37,725 bases of DNA from DASRVA01 sp035550715. Its GTDB lineage: Bacteria > Gemmatimonadota > Gemmatimonadetes > JACCXV01 > JAHWKZ01. Below are positions 29,875-37,371 of the stretch, piece after piece; position 1 is the stretch's first letter, and every line of letters begins with the position of its first letter. A program made the translations under genes and the position numbers. The notes under the pieces are model-generated. The model was given only the letters and a program-made list of their open reading frames with translations, did not search any database and was not told where the DNA came from. Location of the stretch: positions 1 through 37,725 of the forward strand of contig DASZOP010000102.1 of assembly GCA_035550715.1 (NCBI GenBank), read 5' to 3'.

Positions 29875-32532
29875 ATGACCGGCAGGCTGGCCGGCCTCCT
29901 CTTCGCTCTCGGGCTCTCAGGGATGTCCAATCCGGCGGCGGGGCAGCCGAATCCGAGCGGTGCCGACGGCGCCGATCCGGAGATCCGCCGGGCCGAGGCC
30001 GTCCAGGTGAGGACCGGTTCGGTGGACGTCGACGGCCGCCTCGACGACGAGGCGTGGAATACGGCCCGCTGGATCACCGACTTCGTTCAGAAGGATCCCG
30101 ACGAGGGAGCGCCGGCCAGCGTGGCGACCGAGGTCGCCTTCCTCTACGACGAGTCGGCCCTCTACGTGGCCGGGCGAATGAAGGGCTCCGATCGGGCCGG
30201 CCTCGCCGATCTCATCACACGGCGGGATGATCCGGGCCGTGCCGAGCGGCTGATCGTCTCGCTCGACACGTTCCACGACCGCCGGACGGCCTACAGCTTC
30301 GCGGTCACCGCGGCCGGCGTACGGGTCGATTACTTTCATCCCCTCGACCACGAGCTCGAGCGCGACTTCACCTTCGATCCGGTGTGGTCGGCCCGCACCC
30401 AGGTCACCGCGGACGGCTGGACCGCCGAGATGCGGATCCCCTTCTCGCAGCTCCGGTTCAATCCCGGCGCGGAGCTCCTGTGGGGCGTAAACGTCAACCG
30501 CTACGTTCCGACGATCAACGAGGACGACTTCTGGATCGTGGTGCCGCGCGACCAGGCCGGGTGGGCCTCGCGGTTCGGCGAGCTGGTCGGGATCCGGGAC
30601 GTCCCGGGCACGCGCCGGATCGAGGTGATCCCGTACGTGGCGAGCTCGGCCCGGATCCGGTCGGAGGGAATCTTCGACGAGGGCGATCCCTTTACCGACC
30701 GGACGGAAGGGGAGTTGCGGACGGGAGTCGATTTCCGGATGGGGCTCGGCCCCAACCTGACCCTGGACGCCACCGTGAACCCCGACTTCGGTCAGGTCGA
30801 GGCCGATCCGGCGGAGGTCAACCTGACCGCCTTCGAGACCGTGTTCGAGGAGCGCCGGCCGTTCTTCACGCAGGGGCAGCAGAACTTCGCGGGGTACGGC
30901 CCCGAGTACTACTACTCGCGACGGGTGGGCGCGCAGCCGCACCTGACGGTGACGGGCGATTTCGTGGACACCCCGAAGACGACCACGATCCTCGGGGCGG
31001 CCAAGGTCACCGGCCGGCTCCCCTCCGGGCTGACGGTCGGCGCCCTGGCGGGGGTAACGGACGACGAGCGGGCGCGGACGTTCGACGTCGAGTCGGGCGA
31101 AGTCGAGGAGACTGTGGTCGAGCCCCTGACCGAGTACGGCGTCCTCCGGCTACAGCAGCAGATTGGCGAGAACGCGTCCACCCTGGGCCTCACCCTTACC
31201 GCCATGAACCGGGACTTCGCCGAAGCCGAGGAGCTGACCGCCCGGGTGCCGGAGCACGCCTTCGCGGGCGGGCTCGACTGGAACCGACGGTTCGACGACG
31301 GCTGGTACGAGATCCTGGGCCACGTGGGGTTCAGCCACGTCGCCGGGGACACGGCGGCGATCGCGCGGATCCAGCGGAGCAGCGCGCACTTCTTCCAGCG
31401 CCCGGACGCCGACCACATCGAGCTGGATCCGACGCGGACGTCCCTCTCGGGCTGGTCGGCCGCCCTCCGCGGCGGGAAGCGGAGCGGCACCTGGCGCTGG
31501 AACCATGGCGTCTGGATGGACTCGCCCGGATTCGAGCTCAACGACGTCGGGATCCAGACCCGGTCCGACGACGTCGCGGGCTGGCTCGAGCTCTACTATC
31601 ACGACACCCAGCCGGGCAAGGTCTTCCGCAACTGGTTCGCGGGGATTCTCAACGAGAATCACTGGAACTTCGGCGGCGAGCGGCGGTTCTCGAACCTGAT
31701 GCTGTATTCCGAGTGGACGCTGCTCAACTTCGTGAATGGCTGGCTCGAGACCGGACGCGACTTCCGGAGCCTCCATGACGAGCTGACCCGCGGCGGGCCG
31801 CTCATGGAGTACCCGACCGGCTGGTGGGTCGCCGGAGGCGTGTTCAGCAACTACAACAGCCGGAACCGGATCGGCACGCGGGCAGGGGGCTGGCGCGACG
31901 AGCAAGGCGGCTGGGAATACCGGATCGATCCGGAGCTCCACGTCCAGGCGACCGAGCGGCTCGGCCTCTCGCTCACCCCGCGCTGGATCCGGACGCGCGA
32001 GGCACGGCAGTTCATCGACTCGTTCGACGGCGGCCGGGACGTCACGTTCGGCCGTCGTTACGTCTTCGGGATCATCGACAAGAGCGAGATCGCCGCCCAG
32101 ATCCGCGCCAACTACGCCTTCTCCCCCGACCTCAACCTGGAGCTGTACGCCGAGCCGTTCGCCTCGAGCGGGCGCTACGCGCGGATCGGCGAGCTGGCCG
32201 CCCCGCGCACCCGCGACCTGGTGGTCTACGGCGGTGCCGGCACCGGCACCGGCCTCATGCGCGATACCGAGAACGGTGACTACACGGTGTCGGTGGACGG
32301 CACCACCTTCGAGATCGAGAACCCCGACTTCGACGTCCTTTCCTTCCGCTCCAACCTCGTCCTCCGCTGGGAGTGGCGTCCCGGATCGACCCTGTTCGTC
32401 GTCTGGCAGCAGAACCGCTCCGAGAACGAGGAGCGGGGGCGGCTGGTCGGCCCCGGGAAGCTCGTGGAAAGCTTCGGCGCGGACGGCGAGAACGTACTGG
32501 CGCTCAAGTTCACCTACTGGCTGCCGCTGTAG
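29875..32532 (+). CDS. DUF5916 outer-membrane protein with CBM9-like N-terminus
   Basis: 885 residues with signal peptide (MTGRLAGLLFALGLSGMSNPAAG). Residues about 40-230 resemble a family 9 carbohydrate-binding-like module: DGRLDDEAWNTA, FLYDESALYVAGRM, and MRIPFSQLRF. From about 265 a DUF5916 region follows (PNLTLDATVNPDFGQVEADPAEVNLT, FEERRPFF), then alternating strands to an end of F-T-Y-W-L-P-L, an aromatic C-terminus typical of outer-membrane barrels. Such proteins are common in Bacteroidota and Gemmatimonadota; their role is unknown, and a catalytic activity has not been assigned. Position 19 bases after the M56 gene, with only a weak ribosome site, suggests it belongs to the BlaI/BlaR1 operon. 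Confidence 0.9.
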   Translation: MTGRLAGLLFALGLSGMSNPAAGQPNPSGADGADPEIRRAEAVQVRTGSVDVDGRLDDEAWNTARWITDFVQKDPDEGAPASVATEVAFLYDESALYVAGRMKGSDRAGLADLITRRDDPGRAERLIVSLDTFHDRRTAYSFAVTAAGVRVDYFHPLDHELERDFTFDPVWSARTQVTADGWTAEMRIPFSQLRFNPGAELLWGVNVNRYVPTINEDDFWIVVPRDQAGWASRFGELVGIRDVPGTRRIEVIPYVASSARIRSEGIFDEGDPFTDRTEGELRTGVDFRMGLGPNLTLDATVNPDFGQVEADPAEVNLTAFETVFEERRPFFTQGQQNFAGYGPEYYYSRRVGAQPHLTVTGDFVDTPKTTTILGAAKVTGRLPSGLTVGALAGVTDDERARTFDVESGEVEETVVEPLTEYGVLRLQQQIGENASTLGLTLTAMNRDFAEAEELTARVPEHAFAGGLDWNRRFDDGWYEILGHVGFSHVAGDTAAIARIQRSSAHFFQRPDADHIELDPTRTSLSGWSAALRGGKRSGTWRWNHGVWMDSPGFELNDVGIQTRSDDVAGWLELYYHDTQPGKVFRNWFAGILNENHWNFGGERRFSNLMLYSEWTLLNFVNGWLETGRDFRSLHDELTRGGPLMEYPTGWWVAGGVFSNYNSRNRIGTRAGGWRDEQGGWEYRIDPELHVQATERLGLSLTPRWIRTREARQFIDSFDGGRDVTFGRRYVFGIIDKSEIAAQIRANYAFSPDLNLELYAEPFASSGRYARIGELAAPRTRDLVVYGGAGTGTGLMRDTENGDYTVSVDGTTFEIENPDFDVLSFRSNLVLRWEWRPGSTLFVVWQQNRSENEERGRLVGPGKLVESFGADGENVLALKFTYWLPL

Positions 32533-32638
32533 CCGAGCCGCACCCGCGCGGCCTCCCCCTCTGAACGGACGCCGGATCGCGCGCGTCCTACCTTGTCCAA
32601 GCAGGCCATCCCTTTCCCTCAACGAGCCGAGGTTCCCG

Positions 32639-33175
32639 ATGCTTCGACGATCGCTCGCGCTGCCGCTCGCCGTGATCCTCTTCACCGCGCCGGCCGCGGC
32701 TCAGGAGGCGCCAGCTGCCGCCCAGCCGTCCGACGTGGAATCGATCGACGCCATTCTGACCGCCCTGTACGACGTGATCTCCGGCCCTGCGGGAGACAGG
32801 GATTGGGACCGCTTCCGGTCGCTCTTCACGCCCAACGCGATCCTCGTCCCCATGGTGCCCACGCCGGACGGATCTACGCCGGTCCGCGTCCTGACCGCCG
32901 AGGACTACATCACGCGGGTGGGGCCGTTTTTTGGGGAGAACCCGTTCTACGAGGTCGAGGCGGGTCGGACCCTCGACCGCTACGGCAACGTCGCCAACGC
33001 GATGAGCGCCTACGAGTCGCGCCGGGCGCCGGGCGAGGAGCCCTTCGCGCGCGGCGTGAACACGGTCACGCTGGTGACGGACGGGGCGCGGTGGTACGTC
33101 GCGTCGATCGCGTGGGACCAGGAGCGGGAGGGGAACCCGTTCCCACCTGATTGGTTGCCGCTGGAGGGGCGCTGA
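32639..33175 (+). CDS. Secreted SnoaL/NTF2-like protein
   Basis: 178 residues from ATG 32639 with a signal peptide (MLRRSLALPLAVILFTAPAAAQE). The mature part fits the NTF2/SnoaL-like cone fold: an opening helix (IDAILTALYDVISG), D-W-D-R-F-R-S-L-F, a strand region around NAILVPMV, and late strands (GNVANAMSAYESR and WYVASIAWDQE). The family is used for enzymes and for ligand-binding proteins alike. No catalytic residues can be assigned. Seven bases after its stop the macrodomain gene begins, suggesting that these and the downstream sigma factor genes form one transcript, although internal promoters cannot be excluded. Confidence 0.82.
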   Translation: MLRRSLALPLAVILFTAPAAAQEAPAAAQPSDVESIDAILTALYDVISGPAGDRDWDRFRSLFTPNAILVPMVPTPDGSTPVRVLTAEDYITRVGPFFGENPFYEVEAGRTLDRYGNVANAMSAYESRRAPGEEPFARGVNTVTLVTDGARWYVASIAWDQEREGNPFPPDWLPLEGR

Positions 33176-33182
33176 TCGAGGA

Positions 33183-33713
33183 GTGTCGCTGCCGGCCGTG
33201 AGGGCCCGTATCGAGGCCGTCCACGACGACATCACCCGGCAGCGGGTCGACGCGATCGTGAACGCGGCCAACACGTCCCTCCTGGGCGGGGGCGGGGTCG
33301 ACGGTGCGATCCACCGGGCGGCCGGGCCGCGGCTCCTCGAGGAGTGTCGGGCCCTCGGCGGCTGCCCGACAGGCGAGGCGCGGATCACGAAGGGATACGA
33401 TCTGCCGGCGCGTCACGTCATCCACACGGTCGGGCCGCGCTGGAAAGGAGGCGTCCGGGGAGAAGAGGCGCTCCTCCGGAGCTGCTATCGCTCGAGCCTC
33501 GACATGGCACGCGAGCACGGCCTCCGCTCGATCGCCTTCCCTTCGATCTCGACCGGCGCCTACGGCTACCCGATCGAGGAAGCGGCTCCGGTGGCGGCGG
33601 GCGCCGTACGAGACTGGCTGGCTGAACATCCGGACCCTTTCGAGCTGGTGCGGTTCGTTCTGTTCAGCGGACGGGACCTGGCGGTCTACAGGAAAGCCCT
33701 CGGCGTGCTCTGA
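33183..33713 (+). CDS. Macrodomain protein (YmdB-like ADP-ribose deacylase)
   Basis: 176 residues from GTG 33183. Macro domain from about residue 8: D-I-T at 16-18, VDAIVNAANTSLLGGGGVDGAIH (about 22-44), C-P-T-G-E-A-R and HVIHTVGP. The catalytic region and the glycine-rich loop match O-acetyl-ADP-ribose deacetylases and the MacroD group (E. coli YmdB), which remove ADP-ribose esters. The second phosphate loop is SISTGAYGYP. Length (about 175) is typical. It sits inside a gene string leading to an ECF sigma factor, which is an unusual neighbour for a cytoplasmic ADP-ribose hydrolase. Cellular targets unknown. Confidence 0.93.
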   Translation: MSLPAVRARIEAVHDDITRQRVDAIVNAANTSLLGGGGVDGAIHRAAGPRLLEECRALGGCPTGEARITKGYDLPARHVIHTVGPRWKGGVRGEEALLRSCYRSSLDMAREHGLRSIAFPSISTGAYGYPIEEAAPVAAGAVRDWLAEHPDPFELVRFVLFSGRDLAVYRKALGVL

Positions 33714-33747
33714 TCCGGGCCGGCCCGTTCCAACCCCGGGCCCCCCG

Positions 33748-34338
33748 ATGGCGTCCAACCCGATGTATGCAGGAACCCTCGGCCGCGGAGGAGCGATCCT
33801 GGCCACGGACCAGCCCCGGTCGACCGGGACCGAAAGGGACGTCGAGCTCGCCGCCGCCGGCGACACGCGGGCATTCGAGCGCGTCTACCGGGAGCACGCC
33901 GCCAGGGTCCACAGCCTGGCCCGCCGCATGATCGGCCCCGAGGACGCGGACGACGCGACCCAGGAGGTGTTCGTGCGGGTCTGGGAGAAGCTCGACACCT
34001 TCCGGGGCGACGCGGCGTTCGGGACGTGGCTCCACCGCGTGGCCGTGAACCTGATCCTGACCCGCGCCCGCTCTCGGAAACGGCATGGCGCCTGGATCGT
34101 GGACGACGAGGAGGCGTTCGAGAGCGCCTCGACGGGAGCGGCCCCCGGGTGGGTCTCCGTGGACCTGGAGGCGGCCCTCGCCAGACTGCCCGAGGGAGCA
34201 CGAGAGGTTTTCGTCCTGCACGACGTCGAGGGATATCGTCACGAGGAGATCGCCGAGATGCTGGAGATGGCGGTGGGCACGTCGAAGTCGCAGCTGCACC
34301 GGGCGCGGATGCTCCTGAGGCAGCATCTGGCCGCCTGA
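33748..34338 (+). CDS. ECF-type RNA polymerase sigma factor
   Basis: 196 residues from ATG 33748 (ATG 33763 is an equally plausible start; neither has a clear ribosome site). Region 2 runs about 38-110: FERVYREHAARVHSLARRMI, then DADDATQEVFVRVWEKL, and FGTWLHRVAVNLILTRARSRKR, the -10 recognition part. Region 4 is about 138-190 with REVFVLHDVEGYRHEEIAEML and VGTSKSQLHRARMLLR, the -35 recognition helix. No C-terminal extension. The adjacent zinc-finger anti-sigma factor starts 9 bases after it. The sigma factor probably controls the DUF4097 genes behind it and perhaps its own promoter. Confidence 0.92.
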   Translation: MASNPMYAGTLGRGGAILATDQPRSTGTERDVELAAAGDTRAFERVYREHAARVHSLARRMIGPEDADDATQEVFVRVWEKLDTFRGDAAFGTWLHRVAVNLILTRARSRKRHGAWIVDDEEAFESASTGAAPGWVSVDLEAALARLPEGAREVFVLHDVEGYRHEEIAEMLEMAVGTSKSQLHRARMLLRQHLAA

Positions 34339-34347
34339 GGAGGAGCC

Positions 34348-35025
34348 GTGAGCGAGCACCCGACCGAACGCCTGAGCGCCTATCTGGACGGAGACCTGGC
34401 GGGGTCCGATCGCGAGGCGGTCCAGCGCCACCTGGCCGACTGCCGGGAGTGCTCGGCCGTGCTCGGGGACCTGGGGCGCCTGGCGCGTGCCGCGCGGGAG
34501 CTCGAGGACCGGGAGCCCGCCACCGACCTCTGGCCCGGGATCGCCGGCCGGCTCGAGAGCCGGGCCGCGGCCCGGGTCCACCCGATCGACGCCGCCCGGC
34601 CCCGCCGGCGCTTCTCGTTCACGATGCCCCAGCTCGCGGCGGCGGCGATCGCCCTGATCGTGCTCTCGGCCGCCGCGGTCTGGTGGGGAAGCCCGCGCAC
34701 CGGCCGCGTCGCCGTGGACCGGCCGGCGGTCGGGTCGGCTCCCGAAACGATGGGGGTCCCCGTGTCGCTCGAGGCGGACCCCGCCTACACCGACGCCCTG
34801 GCCGACCTCGAGCGCGCGTTCGAGGCCTCCCGTGATCGGCTCGAGCCCTCGACGGTGGCCACCGTCGAACGCAACCTCGCCATCATCGACGAGGCGATCC
34901 GGGAGACGATCGAAGCCCTGAAGGCCGACCCCGGCAGCCCGTTTCTGTACGATCACCTGGAGCGCTCGCGACGCCAGAAGCTGGACGTCCTTCGACAGGC
35001 CACCCTGGCCCTCCAGACGACATGA
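34348..35025 (+). CDS. Zinc-finger anti-sigma factor (zf-HC2, membrane-anchored)
   Basis: 225 residues from GTG 34348. The N-terminal domain has H28-x-x-x-C32-x-x-C35 (HLADCRECSAVL), the ZAS zinc motif that holds ECF sigma factors. One membrane helix follows (about 95-113). The outer part, residues about 140-225, is a charged helical region (FEASRDRLEPSTVATVERNLAIIDEAIRE and so on) resembling coiled-coil sensors. It begins 9 bases after the sigma gene; its stop overlaps a possible ATG for the next gene (ATGA). It should sequester the sigma factor until an envelope signal is sensed. The signal is unknown. Confidence 0.9.
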   Translation: MSEHPTERLSAYLDGDLAGSDREAVQRHLADCRECSAVLGDLGRLARAARELEDREPATDLWPGIAGRLESRAAARVHPIDAARPRRRFSFTMPQLAAAAIALIVLSAAAVWWGSPRTGRVAVDRPAVGSAPETMGVPVSLEADPAYTDALADLERAFEASRDRLEPSTVATVERNLAIIDEAIRETIEALKADPGSPFLYDHLERSRRQKLDVLRQATLALQTT

Positions 35026-35063
35026 CGACCATTCCATCGCAACCATCGAACCGGAGACGATCC

Positions 35064-35951
35064 ATGCCCGACCCCATCCGAACCCTCGTGCTGTCGCTGC
35101 TGGTCGCGGGCGCGGCTCCGGTCCTGGCCCGCGCCCAGGTCCCGGTCGACACCGTGATCGCGGTCGATCCGGGGGGGCGGCTCGACCTCGAGAACTTCTC
35201 GGGCACGGTCACCGTGGACGCGTGGAACCGTTCAGCCGTCCGGATCGTCGCCGACGGCCCGCGGAGCGCCGTCCGGATTCACGGCGGCGGGTCCAGCGTC
35301 AGCGTCCGGACCGAGCACCAGCGCGGGCCCCGCGACGTCGACTACCGGCTGAACGTGCCGGCCGCGATGGACCTCTCGATCCAGGGCGTGGACACGGACG
35401 TCACGATCCGCGGGACACAGGGGCGGGTTCAGGTCCATACCGTGAACGGAGACGTCTCAGCCCAAGGCGGCCGCGGGGTGGTCGAGCTGAATTCCGTCCA
35501 GGGCACCGTGTCTCTGTCCGGAGGCGAGGGGAGGGGAGAGCTCTCGTCGGTCAACGACGCCGTCGAAGTGACCGGCTTCCGGGGCGACCTCAGGGCGACC
35601 ACCGTGAACGGCGAGGTGACCCTCCGCGGCGTGGAGTCGGGGAGCGTCGAGTCGACGACCGTGAACGGCTCGATCACGTACCAGGGATCCCTCCGTTCCG
35701 ACGGCTGGTACCGCTTCAACACGCACAATGGGGAGATCGGTGTCGTCGTGCCCCCAGGAACGGGAGCGACGATCGACGTTTCCACCTTCAACGGAGACTT
35801 CCAGGCCGACTTTCCGGTTACGTTCGATCAGTCTCGCAGCGGGAAGAAGTTCAACTTCACGCTCGGCGGGGGAGGGGCGCGGATCGAGCTCTCCGCGTTC
35901 AACGGGACGATCCGTCTCCGCTCGCCGGGCCGATCGGGAGGAGGATCATGA
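35064..35951 (+). CDS. DUF4097 repeat protein, secreted (first of pair)
   Basis: 295 residues. ATG 35064 was chosen because it follows GGAGA by seven bases and opens a signal peptide (MPDPIRTLVLSLLVAGAAPVLARA). ATG 35022 overlaps the anti-sigma stop and would add 14 residues in front. The mature protein has a repeating N-G turn pattern: HTVNGDV, TTVNGEV, TTVNGSI, NTHNGEI, STFNGDF, SAFNGTI. This is the DUF4097 (putative adhesin) beta-solenoid layout. DUF4097 genes near ECF sigma/anti-sigma pairs are common; the role is unknown but an envelope shield or stress sensor is often suggested. The next gene overlaps it (ATGA). Confidence 0.88.
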   Translation: MPDPIRTLVLSLLVAGAAPVLARAQVPVDTVIAVDPGGRLDLENFSGTVTVDAWNRSAVRIVADGPRSAVRIHGGGSSVSVRTEHQRGPRDVDYRLNVPAAMDLSIQGVDTDVTIRGTQGRVQVHTVNGDVSAQGGRGVVELNSVQGTVSLSGGEGRGELSSVNDAVEVTGFRGDLRATTVNGEVTLRGVESGSVESTTVNGSITYQGSLRSDGWYRFNTHNGEIGVVVPPGTGATIDVSTFNGDFQADFPVTFDQSRSGKKFNFTLGGGGARIELSAFNGTIRLRSPGRSGGGS

Positions 35952-36736
35952 AAATCGTCACGATCGGCGGGGCCCTGCTTGGTGCGCTGCTCTCGGTCGC
36001 CTCGTTGCCGGCCCAGGAGACCGCGGACTTCAACTGGGAGGGCGCGCTCGCCGCGGGCAGGACGCTCGAGGTCATGGGGATCAACGGGCGGATCGAGGCC
36101 GGTCCCGCGACGGGTGGAACCGCTTCCGTGCGGGCGACCAAGGAGGCGAAGCGGGGCGCGGACCCGGCGGACGTGACGGTCGAGGTCACCGAGACCTCGG
36201 GCGGGGTCCGGATCTGCGCGGTCTACCCGACCCGGGGCGGCGGGCGGACGAGCTGCGACGAGGACGGGATCCACGGCCGCGTCGACGACAACGACGTCGA
36301 GGTCAATTTCGTGGTCACCGTTCCGACGGGCGTCCGTCTCCACGCCAGGACCGTCAACGGCGGGATAGAGGCGAACGAGCTCAGGGGCGACGTCCAGGCG
36401 GAGTCGGTCAACGGAGGGATCACGGTCTTTGGAACCGGGACGGTGGAAGCCGAGACCGTGAACGGCCAGATCGACGCCGGGATCGGCTCGGACTCCTGGA
36501 GCGGCACGCTCTCGTTCGAGACCGTTAACGGCCAGATCTCGGTTCGTCTTCCGGCCACGGTCGGCGCCGAGGTCGAGGCCGAGACCGTGAACGGCGGGCT
36601 GACGAGCGATTTCCCCCTCACCATGCAGCCAGGTCGGTCCTGGGGTCCGCGCCGGATGGAAGGCACGATCGGTCGGGGCGGCGGCCGGCTCAGCCTGGAG
36701 ACGGTGAACGGCGGGATCGAGCTGAAGCGGAGCTAG
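35948..36736 (+). CDS. DUF4097 repeat protein, secreted (second of pair)
   Basis: 262 residues from ATG 35948, overlapping the previous stop and preceded by GGAGGAGG. The signal peptide is MKIVTIGGALLGALLSVASLPAQ. The repeat motif recurs as GINGRI, RTVNGGI, ESVNGGI, ETVNGQI (twice), ETVNGGL and ETVNGGI, spaced about 20-30 residues: a regular beta-solenoid. Two cysteines (about residues 96 and 109: RICAVY and TSCDED) may form a disulfide, a feature absent from the first copy. The C-terminus is ELKRS. It ends 14 bases before the convergent PEBP gene. Confidence 0.88.
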   Translation: MKIVTIGGALLGALLSVASLPAQETADFNWEGALAAGRTLEVMGINGRIEAGPATGGTASVRATKEAKRGADPADVTVEVTETSGGVRICAVYPTRGGGRTSCDEDGIHGRVDDNDVEVNFVVTVPTGVRLHARTVNGGIEANELRGDVQAESVNGGITVFGTGTVEAETVNGQIDAGIGSDSWSGTLSFETVNGQISVRLPATVGAEVEAETVNGGLTSDFPLTMQPGRSWGPRRMEGTIGRGGGRLSLETVNGGIELKRS

Positions 36737-36750
36737 GTGGTGGCATAGCC

Positions 36751-37371
36751 CTACCGCCCGTAGCGGCCGGTCAGCGTCGCCGTGGCGAGGACGTGGTCCC
36801 GGCCGGCCTCTTCCACGTCTTCGCGGCTCCCCCCAGGCTCGAGCCCCAGTCGCTCATCCAGAGCGGTCAGCGTGAAGACGTAGCGATGGGGCTTCCCGGG
36901 TGGCGGGCAGGGACCGCCCCAGCCGATCCGTCCGAAGTCGTTCTTCCCCTGCGCAGCCTCCCCGAGGTCGTCCAATGCCCGCGCCGGCCCGACCCCCTCC
37001 GGCAGGCCGTCGAAATCGCCAGGGATGTCATAGACAACCCAGTGGACCCAGTCGCCGCGCGGCGCGTCGGGGTCATGAACCACGAGTGCGAAGGACACGG
37101 TCCCCGCCGGCGTCCCTGCCCACGCGAGCGCCGGCGAGACATCCTCGGCGTCGCATGTGTGGCGCCGCGGGATCGTGCCGCCGTCCTCGAAGGCCGTGCT
37201 CGTCAGTCGCATCGAATCCCTCACCTCCTTGTGATTGGACGCGCCCGTCCTTTCGGCGGTCCTTTCGCGGAACTCCCTGTCCCTGCCATTCCCGGAGCCT
37301 GCGCCGTTCGTGCAAGCCATGAAGGAGCCCGCCAGCAGCGGGACGATGATCAGGATCGCAGCGGATCTCAT
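36751..37371 (-). CDS. YbhB/YbcL (PEBP) family lipoprotein
   Basis: 206 residues from ATG 37371, overlapping the upstream stop (ATGA). N-terminus MRSAAILIIVPLLAGSFMAC is a lipoprotein signal with C20 lipidated; about 30 charged, probably unstructured residues follow (NGRDREFRERTAERTG). The PEBP domain runs about 54-206: MRLTSTAFEDGGTIPRRHTCDAEDVSPALAW, LVVHDPDAPRGDWVHWVVYDIP and GWGGPCPPPGKPHRYVFTLTAL, with the anion-site D-P-D-A-P and the Gly-Pro-Cys-Pro loop intact. Bacterial PEBP proteins bind anionic ligands; role unknown. A secreted, lipidated form is less common than the cytoplasmic one. An internal ATG (MRLTST) could produce a shorter cytoplasmic version. Confidence 0.9.
   Translation of the reverse strand: MRSAAILIIVPLLAGSFMACTNGAGSGNGRDREFRERTAERTGASNHKEVRDSMRLTSTAFEDGGTIPRRHTCDAEDVSPALAWAGTPAGTVSFALVVHDPDAPRGDWVHWVVYDIPGDFDGLPEGVGPARALDDLGEAAQGKNDFGRIGWGGPCPPPGKPHRYVFTLTALDERLGLEPGGSREDVEEAGRDHVLATATLTGRYGR

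Noticed and set aside
30384..31778. Second plus-strand frame within the DUF5916 gene
   Set aside because: Arg/Gly/Pro-rich off-frame reading of a clear DUF5916 coding sequence.
28030..32532. Beta-lactam resistance operon
   Set aside because: There is no beta-lactamase or PBP2a-type gene and no penicillin-binding sensor domain on the M56 protein.
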